Shown: positions 52,732 through 64,000, numbered from the stretch's first letter. The stretch: 64,000 bases of DNA from Branchiostoma floridae (GCF_000003815.2 NC_049986.1:1924033-1988032), one strand, 5' to 3'. Program-made: numbers and translations. Notes: generated from the sequence alone by a model not told the origin.

Positions 52732-55700
52732 ATGAGTGGCCGAAGCTCTACTGCCATCTTGTTGCTTTATTATTTACAAGGTAACACAGTATACCATACA
52801 ATAGACGTTCAAAACGTTCGCGGAAAGAATGAGCGTCGTCTAGCCTCTTTCGCAGACTTCTCGTGGCGACGCCGGAGTTTATTTTCTCGTGTGGAAGCGC
52901 TGATTTGCGATTTCCAAAATGGGCTAGAGGGGTATTTCACTAGAGTGTGGTACGTCGGCGAGATAGCTGCGTTCTACATTGAATTTGTGTTACCCTTGAC
53001 TAAATACTATGCAAACGTATGACTAAAAAGACGACCAAACACACCAAGCGTAAAAAGATAACCGATTTTTATCGATGAAATATTATTTTGAACGCTCTGT
53101 CAAATCTCAGCTACGTGAAATACCCACTGTAATACCCGCAATGTCTCCGCGATTGTTGGCGGAAAACCAATCTTCTTCGACTTCTCAACCTATGTTGGAA
53201 ATTGCAATCAGAACTCAATTTTAAACAAAAAGTGGCGATCCAAGAAATTTGCTAGTGAGACGAGACATCGCTCTAATTTCGGTTGTAAGCTGGAATACCT
53301 TTAATACAGTGATCGATTAATGTCGTCGAAATTTCGAACCATTGTCATCATTTTGTTATCATCGTTCATGAAATCCACGGAAACATTGTCATAATGGTGC
53401 CTCTTGAGTAAGTGCATGCTGTAACTTTAACCAACCCTTAAAAATTCCCCGGCGTGAGCTAATAGAATGGGCGGGCGGGCAGTACTCTTAGTACCGTAGA
53501 GAAAGCGGTAACCTCCCGGCAGTATGGTTTCAAGACTTGTTGATGAACACTAACATGTTACAATTTGCTACTAACAAATCAATATATTTTTTGGATAACA
53601 ATTAAACATTCCAACTTATGCATGCTAATACATCATGTTGATACGGTATGTTGCGTACTCTTTTTTGCATACAGGTGTAATGGTATTTATAGAATGTAAG
53701 ACTATGGTATGGTGCTGGGTTTCGCATATTGCCTTGACTGTTGAAAGCAATTGAGCCTATGAAACTGTAACTCTATCCATGTGGGTCTATTTTAGACCAA
53801 TACTACTATTACGAAAAATTGTATTGTCTTGCCATTTTTTAATTGATACTTCGGTCCGGGTGAATTAAATTCTGCGTGATTTGATAGCAGGTGCAAACAT
53901 CATTTCCCGGATGAACGCAAATAAAATATCATAAAAGTACTCACCGGATCCTTTGTCTTTGATTTGCACTTAGTGTAGATCTGGTCGCTTTTACGGGATT
54001 TTCTCTATATGCTGAGCCGGCCCCTCGAGGTAATATAATAGCAATCCTCTTGCTTTAATAGCCATATGGGCCCCAAGCCGAGGACACTTCGGCCCCAAGC
54101 CGAGGACACTTCGGCCCTGGGTCCAGTCCACGATAGTTATCTAACAAGTAGCACGAGTTGACTAAATAACGTATAATTTTAGGACATATGATTGTACTTG
54201 TGCTCTCCTGTCTACTCGAGAAAATCGCCATTAATGATTACGATTTTTGCGTTTCCGGGGCATGAAGATCCCTTTTTGCTCCGGTTTTCTGCACGACCCT
54301 AGCTTCCCTGAGGTCTTACCTACTGCGATGTGGAGTTAGCCGTCTTATAGAGTCCTAAGTACTCCACAACGCGACCTGTCGCAGATGTTTTTTTTTTTTA
54401 CTGTTCAACTACAGATCGCGTTTTCACTGTTTCAGATGTAACTGTGGTAGGTAAGTGTGTTTGCTATGTTTCAAGACTTGTTTATTTGTTTTAAGACTTA
54501 ATGCTCAATATGTTTTATCGCTGCGTTTCACATAGCTTTTCGATTAATTTGTACATTGCAAAGCATGCCCACGCACATAAGAACTAGCGGGGCCGAAGTG
54601 TCTCTGAGCCTGGGCCGAAGTGTCCTCGGCCTGGGGGCCGAAGTGTCCTGGACTTGGGGCCGAAATGTCCGGGCCGAAGTGTCCATGTGCCGAACTGTCC
54701 TGATACCCATTTGTAGGTGGTGAGTTTGATCCATACAGTGACCTGTTTATCTTTAAATTTTAATTTTTTGTGTGGATAAAAAGTAATCATGAGGCCTACT
54801 TATAATGCATTCTTTCAGCTGTGATAGTTGGTCGAGCTCTTTCGGTGGGAACACAGACTGACCCTGAGGTCTACTCCCTCTGCAACACCAACCGGACCAA
54901 CAAGACTCGTACCAAAGATGAGGTGTCTTTCAACAACACAAACTTCTTAAGCAACACAAGTTTCCTCAGAGACATGACATTCTTTGGAGAAACATGGCTC
55001 TTCAACGACACAATTTCCTTCAACAACACAAAAGCAGGTACGTCTCAAGTGATTTAGAGAATGCCATCACTATTATGTTTTCTCCGTATGAGGCCTCTAT
55101 ACTGCAAAACAGATGAGTAGAGTGGAATTTATGCGGCGCAGAGAAACCTGATACACTGATAATATATGAGAACTTAGAACTTGCCATAGGTTAACCAAAA
55201 AAAAGAAAGGTTGGCAGGTTTTTGCGGTCGTGTAACCGAAAACTCAACCTTTCTTCCCAGGCTTAGGTAATACTTTGGTATTTACGGATTGTCGTCTCCA
55301 TGATATTTAATTCTAAAGTACTGTTTTGCAATTCAAATTTGGTTACATATTAAGCTGTTGCACAAGGCTTCAATCAACATTTCAGGACGCGGTTTTCGAG
55401 GGGAAACTATATTTATTGTCTGTAAAAACAAGGCATTTAGAGAGTACGTTTAGAAATATTGCAATTTGAAACCACCGAAAGAAACCAAAAAGCCTTTTTT
55501 AAGACAACGGATATAAATCGGATAAAGCTTAAAGGTAAACTTATGTTGTTGTTTTTTATATCTGCTATCGTTCGCCAAGCATGGAAGTGTTGAACGTTTT
55601 TCAGGAATGATCATGATGTCAGTGAACAAGTCTGCGCTGAAGTCACCTCCTGATATGGTCTACGAGTTCCAATGGGAAGACGGCTTGTTGGTCGCACTGC

Positions 55701-57372
55701 TGGGCATCTCTAGCATGGTCGGGACTATAGGCAACGCTGCTGTCATACTGGCCTTCTGCATCTACAAGAAGGTATGTCTTTACGATCATTCCACATCTTT
55801 CAAAAAAAAGCTAGTCACATGTCTAGAATTACGACCAAGAGAGTTCGTTCAATTGGATAATGTATAATTCAAGTAATTGCTGCGATCTAGTTTCTTCAGG
55901 AGGCCCAAGAAAAGCCTCGTAGCCCCCCCCCCCCCCTGCATGTATTTCTTGTCTGTATATAAATTTGTCATGTAATATATGCAAAGAAATAAAGAACCTC
56001 AAGACCATAGCAAGTCCAGAACACGAGACGGTAAAAAAGCGGTAGTACCTCTGCAGTGCTGTAACATGCTCACTATTTTGCCTAAATTCTAATAATTTCC
56101 ACGTCTTGCAAAGACCTACCCACATCTATTTTTTTTTTAAACCAAAAAATATATAAACCTATATTGGAATTTAGCAACAGCCTTCTTCATCAGTAGTATG
56201 CATAGAAAGGTAGAGAGTATATTTTCATATATAGTATGCAAGAATAAAATCATAGTTATGATTACATTAAATTTGAATAAATAAAAAAAATTGCAGCGGT
56301 GAATTCTTAATCACGGATGATATGTATACATTAAAATGAGAGAATATTGAACCTTATAGCTATCAATACAAATTTGCATACATTTGCATGAATTTGCATA
56401 AATGACTTTATTCGTACCGACGCCCGATGTACATGTATACTACTTTGACAGATTCGCACCACTGATAACGCCTTCATCCTGAACACCAGCATCTGGGACC
56501 TGGTAACGTCTGCCGTCATCATCCCACTGTTCATCTCGTCTACGATGACCGGCCTACCGAACTGCGGACAAGCTTGCTGTGCCTTCATAGGCTTTCTGAA
56601 CCTCTTTAGCCTGCTACAGTCATTGTTATCCTGTGCCCTCATTGCCTTTAACCGTTATGTGCACGTTGTGCTCTCACTAGCCACTTACAAGCGCTTGTTC
56701 GGTCCTGTCAAGGCCTTCCTCTGGGTGGTTGGGTCCTGGGTGACCGGTACTCTGATTATGTTTCCGGCTATGTCAGGTATATACGGCAGTTTGGGATGGG
56801 ACGCGTATATACAAATATGTCAGTTATCGCATGAAGACCCGGCAAGTGTATTGTTTTTCAAAAATGTCGTCCTGTCTATGTACTGGGCTGTAGTTTTCAC
56901 CATATCTGCATTCTACGCCCGAATCTACCTGCACGTGCGGAAGAGTACCATGGCCATCGGCCAGCATCTCGGTTACAGCCCCCAGCAAGTGTCCCTGCAG
57001 GCGGTGAAGCGTACAAAACACATGTTCTACATCTTCTTCACCTTTCTCACCCTGACCTGCCCAAACGTTGTCATCAATTATGTTGATTTCTACGCCACTT
57101 TGCTCCCTAAAGCTGTTTTCTTCACCAGCTCTGCGTTGTACATCCTAAACACCGCAGTCAATCCCATCATTTACACCTGGACCCTGAAAGAGTTTCGGCA
57201 AGGGTTCAAGTCCATGGTCCGCTGCAGACGACATATTGTCCCTAACCCTCAAGCAGGCCAACCTGCTGATCAGAGACCAGTCAGAGTAATTAACGTCTTG
57301 TCCCGATCCGGGGTCTCCAACCGGGTTGCCCCTTCAGAACCATCCGTTGATACGTCAGAAATAAACACGTAA
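52732..57372 (+). CDS. Rhodopsin-class G-protein-coupled receptor, four exons
   Basis: Exons 52732-52780, 54819-55037, 55605-55771 and 56452-57372, with GT/AG borders and matching phases, give about 451 residues. Exon 1 is a signal-peptide start (MSGRSSTAILLLYYLQ). Exon 2 encodes an N-terminal domain with many N-glycosylation sequons (NRT, NKT, NNT, NTS, NDT). Exon 3 carries TM1 (LVALLGISSMVGTIGNAAVI, with the GN signature). Exon 4 carries the rest: TM2 with TSIWDLVTSA, the TM3 end FNRYVHVV (NRY in place of DRY), TM6 and TM7 with NTAVNPIIY (NPxxY). The cytoplasmic tail ends in TSEINT. NRY and the overall pattern resemble melatonin/moody-type orphan receptors, but I cannot name a ligand. The intron placement and the separate signal exon are notable for this class. 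Confidence 0.88.
54062..54700. mobile_element. Foldback repeat of GGCCGAAGTGTCC words in GPCR intron 1
   Basis: The left end (54067-54120) has CCGAGGACACTTCGGCCCC twice. The right end (54588-54690) has six words of GGGCCGAAGTGTCC type in inverse orientation. The ~450 bp between is unremarkable. The arrangement is a foldback element inside the first intron. Confidence 0.7.
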
Positions 57373-58650
57373 GAATACATCGTGCCAGGTGATGATCACA
57401 GACACATCAATTGCAAAAAAATTAGGAAATTAAATTATGATCAGACTCACTGTTCCTCTCCTAGACGATAGTTTTACCTTTTCGCGAACTGTACCGCATT
57501 ATCGAAAAAAATTACCTCTGTGCACTATTCGAAAGCAAACGACATGGTACTGTCCTTCATTTCACAATCATTAAGACTACATAGTAGCAACTTTTATAGT
57601 AATATTCTATCTGTGCAACAAGTGACCATTGTACACAAACGATTCACGGTAAATCGACGCTGTGAAGTCTGATTTATCTTTATTCCAATTACTTCAAGCC
57701 TCGTCTTTGTTTCTATTCCAATCCAACGTTATAGATTACTTTATACAACACTGAATCGCAGCTTGAAATAATATAGCTGCTCTTAGCTTGGGTACCATCT
57801 GGGTAGTGGTTCTCTCCTATGTTCGCTTCTGCTACCCAAATATCAGAGAAGCGGCTGTATATAGTGTACAATAAAATTCAGAGCGATAAGCGACTGTATA
57901 TTATCTTAGATGTTATCAAAGAGAGAGGTCTCTGACTTGTAAACAATTCTTGTTGAAACCGTATGTTATATTTACATTTCGACCTGTTTTGCTAATGTGT
58001 CATGGGCCTTCAAGTTTGACTGGCCTTACCTAACGACGGAACTGGTATATGGACAATTGATTTTATGACTTGTTCTGCAACGTTTATTGCATGTACATGT
58101 ATGCATGATATTTTCATGCCCTACATGTATTAATGAAATGCGTATATATTTCCAGGGGCCTACACAAAGCAGTGCAATGACACAAAAGTGGTCCAGAACA
58201 ATGGCATCATACTACACATGCTCAGTTTATGCAGTATGCACCCACTATGGAGATCTCATCAACAATGACATTTATGTCAACCTTTTCGCATCCAAACACC
58301 ATGTACACAATTACACCGACGAATGTGTATTTTGAATGTTTAGTGTTGTTAATGTGATTCTGACTCATCTATCGAATAGACAATTGGGCCTTAATTGCTG
58401 TACAGTCGCACGGTATTGTAAAAAAAATAGTTGGCAAAATAAAGCTGTGGTACACCTACATTCTGTGTTGTTGCGTAGCACTACTTCCAATAGGGTCTTA
58501 CTCAAATAACAAAACAGCATTTGCGGTCGATATCCGTAGTTTACGTATATCAAAGCGCAGCTAAAGCGGGATATATCCGACACTCTGTGTCTGTTCGGAC
58601 AACTCCGCTCAGAGTTTCCTGGGCGGCTGGCGGGGAAAAACGGCGGATCG
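57373..58650. other. Noncoding downstream of the GPCR
   Basis: No gene recognised. AATAAAA at about 57868 could be a polyadenylation signal of the receptor gene. Confidence 0.4.
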
Positions 58651-58653
58651 GGG

Positions 58654-58705
58654 ATGAGGTACCGCCGCTGCTCGACCGCCATCTTGCTGCTGTATTATGT
58701 ACAAG
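58654..58705 (+). pseudogene. Orphan first exon paralogous to GPCR exon 1
   Basis: MRYRRCSTAILLLYYVQ followed by a GT donor (ACAAG/GTATGG) parallels MSGRSSTAILLLYYLQ (ACAAG/GTAACA) at 52732, including the same phase-1 exon end. No matching second exon or seven-helix exon is found before 64000. Either the gene continues past the window through a long, repeat-filled intron, or this is a leftover exon. Confidence 0.6.
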
Positions 58706-59044
58706 GTATGGAAAATTGTTCCTCTTGAATTTTCATTTTCCCAAACATTTTTTTAAAGATTGGCTCCGAATATCACCTGAAATCCCCAATTCTTTATATT
58801 TTTGGTGGAGTAGGAGCAAAAAACTTTTTGTTTTAGGATTTTTTTTTTCAATTTCTGATTTCAAGTTTACATTTCAAGCCCTGCGTCCGGTATACGTGGA
58901 TAAATCTGCTAAACATCGTGCTAAGGCAAATTGAATACAATTTACAACTGTTTCCTTTTGTTAGCATCTACCAGACTCCACGTGCACATGTCACTACAAA
59001 ATGGTCAGTTAGACAGACAACACTTGTTTAAATACATGAACTGT

Positions 59045-59560
59045 TAGATTCAATCATATAAGAATAGAAGCAATTGACTAAATGGGGTGTTTTAGAAGTC
59101 ACGCAGAGAATTATGGTGTCATTGCAGGATGAGCTGGGATATTCTGTCCTACTTGAATCTTTACATGGATCACAAGCGACCCCTATTAATTAGGTGCAGT
59201 ACTGCACCACTCCATTGTGAATAATGCTGCAGTACTGCAACCGATTAATAGGTGTCGCTTATGATCGTTGTACCGACTATAGTTATTAGGTCGAGTTGTT
59301 AATCCTTTGTTTTCAGTCTTTACCATCGTCAGTCTTATGTTACACAAAGTAAAGAAAGAAAGAAAGTGTAAAGATGGCTTTATGGCAGTGAAAATAGGAG
59401 AACTCAACGACCCGAATTATTTTATATATTTGTTTTGTGTTGAAAGAGACACCTGGAATAAAATATGTAGAACACCTGATCACACCTGTCCATCGTCTGT
59501 GGGGAACATTTACTTCTCTAAATGACTGAAAGTGAATTATAAAGTACTGTGTAAAAGAAT
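59045..59560 (+). repeat. Duplicated segment S (copy 2, uninterrupted)
   Basis: Colinear with 49750-50007 plus 51476-51720. It contains the second copy of the small palindromic MITE (59168-59266) and a short GAAA run. It supplies the empty site for the foldback element of copy 1. Confidence 0.75.
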
Positions 59561-59769
59561 TAAATATCACTTTTGGCATACTTAACATGCATACAGAGAA
59601 AGGTAAATTGAAGAGTCAAATACTAGTTACATTTTATGCAAGCTGCGTATCTTACACAAACGCATTACGTTTGACAACACAAGTAATCTGTTAAATACTT
59701 TAAAAGGAACCAATAAACAAATCTAGTCCATAACATGTACATGTAGATCTATATATATCTGAAGCGTTC

Positions 59770-61140
59770 ATACGGCGTAGTTGTGTCATCAGGCTATTTC
59801 CCGACCTGAACTGACCTTTGCCCAGGCGTGGCGCTCGCCCATTGGTCAGCCCACATGATGAGATTAGGAAGGGAAGGTCCCGCGTCAGGTGTACGCTCGC
59901 CCATTGGTCAGCCCACTTGATGAGATTAGGAAGGGAAGGTCCCGCGGCAGGTGTGTCGGCAAGAGTTGCCTTGTTTCCGCACAAGCTGGCCTGATGACTC
60001 AAGTTGTAGGAACCAAGCAAATCGTCTGATTGTCTACATAGTAGCAGCATATCAGGGATGGGTGCTTGCCTTCTGTAGGCGATGTAAGTCACTCTAACGT
60101 TCCTCTACTTTTAGTGTGAATTCAGTTTCAGAACGTTTGGTGGGCTTAAAAAGCATTATTTCATGGTCGACAAAGCGGGAAAAGTATGAACCGCCCGCCT
60201 TGTGTGACTGAATAATGTTCGGGAACCATGTGCGTCCGCCCGCCAGCCTCGTTCGCGAACACCGCTGTTGGCGCAGTGCTCCACGACAGTACTTTTGTTT
60301 TGTTTTATGAATAACATAACGATTTTTTTTCTCTCCGCCCGCCTTGAAGAAAGTTTGAGCGACTTAAGTAACGGAAAAGAAAAGGAGGAAGCATCGGAAA
60401 GGAGCCCGGGTACCGTGCACGTGGTCACCGATCTCTGAAGCGTTCATACGGCGTAGTTGGGTCATCAAGCTATTTCCCGACCTGATCTGACCTGTGCCCA
60501 GGCATGGCGCTCGCCCATTGGTCAAACCATTTGATGAGATTATGAAGGGAAGGTCCAGCGGCAGGTGTGCGCTCGCCCATTGGTCAGCCCATTTGATGAG
60601 ATTAGGAAGGAAAGGTCCAGAGGCAGGTGTGCGCTCGCCCATTGGTCAGCCCATTTGTTGAGATTAGGAAGGGAAGGTCCCGCGGCAGGTGTGCAGGAAA
60701 GAGTTGCCTTGTTTCCGCACACCGCAGCCCCTTCAAGTAGAACATCTGTTTGCTGCGATATTATTTTTGCCAACCAGGGAACACTGAGATCGAGAAACAT
60801 ACAAATCCAACCATACTTTTGAGGCATGATGAATTTTATTAAAGATATGTCAGATATTTCGTTCATGAATATCATGTTAGATTTTCTATAACAGCTAAAT
60901 GCTAAAATCGACAGAGATTAGTTCAATTCGACCCGGTACGGCGTATTTATGAACCCCAAAAATCTCTTGAGGAATTCCAGTTATTAGAAGGTCGACAAAA
61001 ACGTGTCGTGTTTACATACTGATAAACGCTCTTAACTGCCTCTGGAGATGTACTCGTGTTAACTACATAGGTGCAATCTAACCTTACAGCACTGACAAAC
61101 TTGCGATTTCGACGACGATATTTTAAACTAGAAAGGCCGA
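59770..61140 (+). mobile_element. Interspersed repeat R62, expanded copy
   Basis: The unit CGCTCGCCCATTGGTCAGCC, 'atgagattaggaagggaagg', 'tcccgcggcaggtgt' occurs at least twice at 59828-59955 and three times at 60507-60690. Each block is preceded by 'gttcatacggcgtagttg' and 'atttcccgacctga'. The tail (60700-60960) matches 7740-8005. The whole corresponds to the inverted 29.3-30.1 kb segment. Confidence 0.75.
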
Positions 61141-61149
61141 CATTTGCTT

Positions 61150-61937
61150 GAGAGCAAATACAGCATATTTCAGCCATCTCCCTCATGCAACCATAGGCCT
61201 TGAGGTCGCTGACCCATTTGGCCATTGGAAAATGACCCAAAAAATTCCCAAAGATATCATTATAAAGTGTTCCATGCCAAAAATTGTACATTGGTCATTT
61301 GGATTAATATCTAGAGCACCCCTTTACCAAATTTCGAGTCATTTGGTTGTAAAACAAGGGAAAAGGAGCAAAAAAATGTCCAATTTTTGTCCAAAAATGG
61401 CCATAAAATCGCAATATTAAGCATTATGTTGTACTGTATGGAAAAACTGTTATTGAATTCATGTGCACATAATTGAAGGACACTTTTATACCAAATTTCA
61501 GGTCATTCGGTTGTAAAACGAGGTTACAGGAGGCAAAAATGTACTTTTTTTGTCAAAAAATGACCAAAAATCGCAAAATTAAGCATTTTGTTGTACCGTA
61601 TGCCAAAACTATTATTAAATCTGGGTGGGCATATGATCAGGGCACCTCTGTACCAAATTTCATGTCATTCGGCTGTAATACCAGGGTACAGGAGCCCAAA
61701 ATATACATAAAAATTGACAAAAACCTCAATAAAATCATTTTAAAAGCAGATATGAAAAAGATAAAAAAAACACCCGAGGGTATTGGCTTACTCTACCTTT
61801 GTGCCAAATTTCAAGTCAATCGGTTAAAAAATGGCGGAGTTGATTTGATTTGAAGATTTGACAGGAGAAAGAAAGAAAGAAAGAAACATTACGAATACAA
61901 TATATTTCACCATACCTATGGTATGGCTGAAATATAA
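61150..61937. mobile_element. MITE-like element with three ~170-bp internal units
   Basis: Ends: ATATTTCAGCCAT at 61164 and, inverted, ATGGTATGGCTGAAATAT at about 61935. Internally 'accaaatttcaggtcattcg' followed by 'gttgtaaaacgagg' recurs at about 61325, 61492 and 61650. A GAAA run and ATTTCACCATACCTATGGTA form the right end. Noncoding. Confidence 0.7.
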
Positions 61938-62580
61938 AAAGAAGGTTAATTGTAAGTATATGACAGACAAGCGTACATGTTACCTACTCTAGAAAACAGT
62001 AAACAGTTCAAGTCCATACCATGTGGCTATGTTATTCACACTCAAATATCTAAAATCTAGAGAGACGCCTACATTACTCTACACAACAAACTTCAATGAT
62101 ATAGTATTCTCACATCTAATACAAGGCCAGGTGAAAAATAGAAATACAACATTTTGTATGTTTTAGAATTGTTTATTTGCCAGAAATCTTTCTAATGTCG
62201 AAAACAACACATTTCCTAAATTTCAACACAAAGAACACACTGTTGTAGTGTCATTTGCATGCGGCGCTCCCATCTTGGGAGAACAGAAGCCACCCAAATA
62301 CAACAAGAACGCTACAATCTTGCCTCATTCTGAAAATGTATATTAATCGAAATTTATCCATCACCCACCAGTAACTGAATTTTAGTCCTTACTTTCTTAT
62401 CTCAGTTATGTTTTCTTGTATTTCGCTGATCTTCAGAAAATGATTTAGCCACACAAACACAACAGCCTAAAACAGCCCCGTAAAAATTTGATATTGCCAA
62501 ATTCGGAGTAAAATTAAACACGTTTCATAGGCTTCTAACGCCCGCAGTACCGGTTCCTTATATTCTCATTGATTATATTT
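61938..62580. other. Noncoding remainder of the duplicated zinc-finger flank
   Basis: 61995-62080 (CCATACCATGTGGCTATGTT, 'ctaaaatctagagagacgcc') is the inverse of 29010-29090, downstream of zinc-finger gene 1. The remaining 62100-62580 has no recognised feature. Confidence 0.6.
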
Positions 62581-62589
62581 TAGTTTGCT

Positions 62590-62842
62590 GCATACTTCGT
62601 TCCTTTTCGTTTCTTTTCGCACTTTCGGTAGCAAAAAAGCGAAAAGGAACGAAAAGGAAAGTGGCGAAAGTCGAAAAAGGACGCAAAGGAACGAAAAGGA
62701 ATATTTGTTTCTTTTCGTTCCTTTTCGTTCCTTTTCGTTCCTTTTCGCACTTTCGGTACTTTCCTTTTCGTTCCTTTTCGTTCCTTTTCGTTTCTTTTCG
62801 TTTCTTTTCGTTCCTTTTCGTTCCTTTTCGCACTTTCGGTAG
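62590..62842. repeat. 10-bp minisatellite TTCCTTTTCG with inverted halves
   Basis: The left part is GGAACGAAAA-type and the right part CGTTCCTTTT-type, so the array folds back on itself. CGCACTTTCGGTA punctuates it three times (about 62617, 62746 and 62828). The frames seen on both strands (RNEKERKE, FLFVPFRSF) are by-products. Confidence 0.9.
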
Positions 62843-62884
62843 ACCCGCTGTAAGGTTTCGTCACACCGGTTTCACCCTTAATCG

Positions 62885-63045
62885 TGCATGAAACCGCCAA
62901 ACCGGTTGCTGTGAAGTTTAATCGCTGTGAGTTTGCATGTGGCTCCAGAGATGGTCTGACTGACGGTTCTAAGTCACGTACATATGTCCTAAGTGTTACT
63001 ACATCCTTCACAACGGTAGGGTTTCACCCTGGTGCCTGTAGCCTT
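62885..63045 (-). pseudogene. Decayed duplicate of the last zinc finger
   Basis: The minus-strand equivalent of the 63050-63155 finger region is repeated here in damaged form: 'gctgtgaagtttaatcgctg', 'tgtgagtttgcatgtggctc' and 'caacggtagggtttcaccct' mirror the real C-terminal finger. Its cysteine/histidine pattern is broken. Confidence 0.55.
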
Positions 63046-63848
63046 CACATCGGTAGCTGTGAACTTCTCTCACTGTGGGTTCGCATGTGCCTCCGGAGAT
63101 GACTTGAGGTACGGAAGCTCCTACTGCATTCTTTACACTGGTAGGGTTTCTCACCGGTATGAGTCATCACATGGCTCTTCAGGTTACCAAGCCGACTAAA
63201 CTGCCTGCCGCACTCCTCACATTTATAAGGTTTCTCACCAGTGTGAGTCCTCATATGCCTCTTCAGACTACTCATCTCACTGAACTGTTTGCTGCATTCA
63301 TCGCACCTATAGGGCTTCTCACCGGTATGAGTCCGCATGTGTATCTTCAGACCATCCAACACATTAAACTGTTTCCTGCATTCTTCGCACTTATAGGGCT
63401 TCTCTCCGGTGTGAGTCCGCATATGACTCTTCAGATGATACATCCTACTAAACTGATTTCCGCAATCCTCACATTTGAATGGTTTTTCCTCAGTATGAGT
63501 CCTCATATGGCTCTTCATACTGCCCTGGTCACTAAACTGTTTGCTACACTTATCACACTTATAAGGTCTCTCACCGGTGTGGGTTCTCATATGTCTCTTC
63601 AGATTACCTAGCCGACTAAACTGTTTGCTGCACTCCTCACATCTTAACGGTCTCTCGCCAGTGTAAGAACGCATATGTCTCTTTAAGCCACTCAGTCGAT
63701 GAAACTTCTTGTCACACTCGCCACACTTGTGTGTACGCGGAAGATCCTCTCCACGTCCATTACTTCCCTTCTCTTTTTCTAGATGAGATACTTGCCGGGG
63801 TCGCCATGTTGAATAGGACACTGCTGAAATGGAAATGAATGTTAACAT
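63045..63848 (-). CDS. C2H2 zinc-finger protein 3 (eight fingers), altered start
   Basis: From VSHLEKEKGSNGRGEDLPRT onward this is the close paralogue of protein 1, with eight fingers and the same C-terminus (RTSSHLRRHMRTH, SSQLPM). As in protein 1, the first finger ends HMRSY. The ATG equivalent to that of protein 1 (ATGGCGACCCCGGCAAG, minus strand, about 63808) is out of frame because of a one-base insertion a few codons later. The open frame instead runs upstream across the AG acceptor (tttcag) to 63848. Translation would thus need another start, or the copy is a young pseudogene. No effector domain is visible. Flanking DNA on both sides matches that of protein 1, in inverted orientation. 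Confidence 0.75.
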   Translation of the reverse strand: MLTFISISAVSYSTWRPRQVSHLEKEKGSNGRGEDLPRTHKCGECDKKFHRLSGLKRHMRSYTGERPLRCEECSKQFSRLGNLKRHMRTHTGERPYKCDKCSKQFSDQGSMKSHMRTHTEEKPFKCEDCGNQFSRMYHLKSHMRTHTGEKPYKCEECRKQFNVLDGLKIHMRTHTGEKPYRCDECSKQFSEMSSLKRHMRTHTGEKPYKCEECGRQFSRLGNLKSHVMTHTGEKPYQCKECSRSFRTSSHLRRHMRTHSERSSQLPM

Positions 63849-64000
63849 TTAGAAAAGTCTACTCAGCTGACAAGCACATGCAACTTTAAGTTGATTTATG
63901 AAAATTATTGCTGCCTTCTTACAAACGATTTTTTTATGATGTTCTGCATGATTGAAACCGCCTTGCAATCATTAGTACTGCAGGTTTTAAGAATATTTGT
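63849..64000 (-). repeat. Intron flank of zinc-finger gene 3, part of the inverted duplication
   Basis: The reverse complement matches 27850-28015: AAAACCTGCAGTACTAATGA, 'tgcaaggc', 'catgcagaac', 'gtgcttgtcagctgagtaga' and 'cattcatttccatt'. The duplication therefore continues beyond the window. Confidence 0.8.

Noticed and set aside
62573-63011. Lys/Glu/Arg- and Phe/Ser-rich frames
   Set aside because: Translation of the 10-bp TTCCTTTTCG minisatellite in both directions.

Overview
This window looks like chordate nuclear DNA, most probably amphioxus (Branchiostoma). The reasons are intron-split genes with GT/AG junctions, leucine-rich receptors with TYSEIPDD and TYWPW cytoplasmic repeats, linker-conserved C2H2 zinc-finger genes, a methyltransferase of the METTL27 (WBSCR27) family, and a very dense mixture of CR1-like, R2-like, Penelope-like, hAT-like, piggyBac-like, mariner-like and foldback elements. 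There is no bacterial-style gene organisation. Two runs of N (640-739 and 5881-6222) mark assembly gaps.

Layout. 1-1.2 kb: satellite-like repeats. 1.3-2.0 kb: a small secreted LRR protein (+). 2.0-7.1 kb: a CR1-type LINE (-) with an esterase-like ORF1, an endonuclease and a reverse transcriptase, broken by two one-base frameshifts. 8.8-13.0 kb: a five-exon methyltransferase (-) that I assembled by hand; a 20-unit minisatellite has grown out of the exon that encodes its SAM-binding loop. 15-33.7 kb: a zinc-finger locus. Two tandem C2H2 genes (28.0 and 32.6 kb, +) each lie behind a duplicated upstream module that contains a TATA-like box and an apparent first exon ending in a splice donor; a third, inverted copy of the module lies at 15.7-17.1 kb. 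The intron of the first gene holds an R2-like retrotransposon (20.1-24.2 kb) and a Penelope/retrozyme-like element (25.2-27.1 kb) with two hammerhead-like motifs and a nested TTAA-flanked MITE.

33.7-39.3 kb: intergenic repeats, LINE relics, long (TA)n tracts and satellites. 39.4-43.3 kb: a transmembrane LRR receptor whose cytoplasmic tail is a 93-bp coding tandem repeat. 43.6-52.7 kb: mostly noncoding, with tandem duplications and a foldback element carrying a captured RT fragment. 52.7-57.4 kb: a four-exon rhodopsin-class GPCR with a signal-peptide exon, followed at 58.65 kb by an orphan paralogous first exon. 59.8-64 kb: an inverted, expanded copy of the 27.8-29.9 kb zinc-finger segment, with a third C2H2 gene (-) at the right edge.

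The single-copy-looking genes (methyltransferase, GPCR, LRR receptors, zinc fingers) show no evident pathway link. The unifying theme is local duplication and repeat turnover. Several empty paralogous sites inside the window allow insertions and target-site duplications to be read directly.
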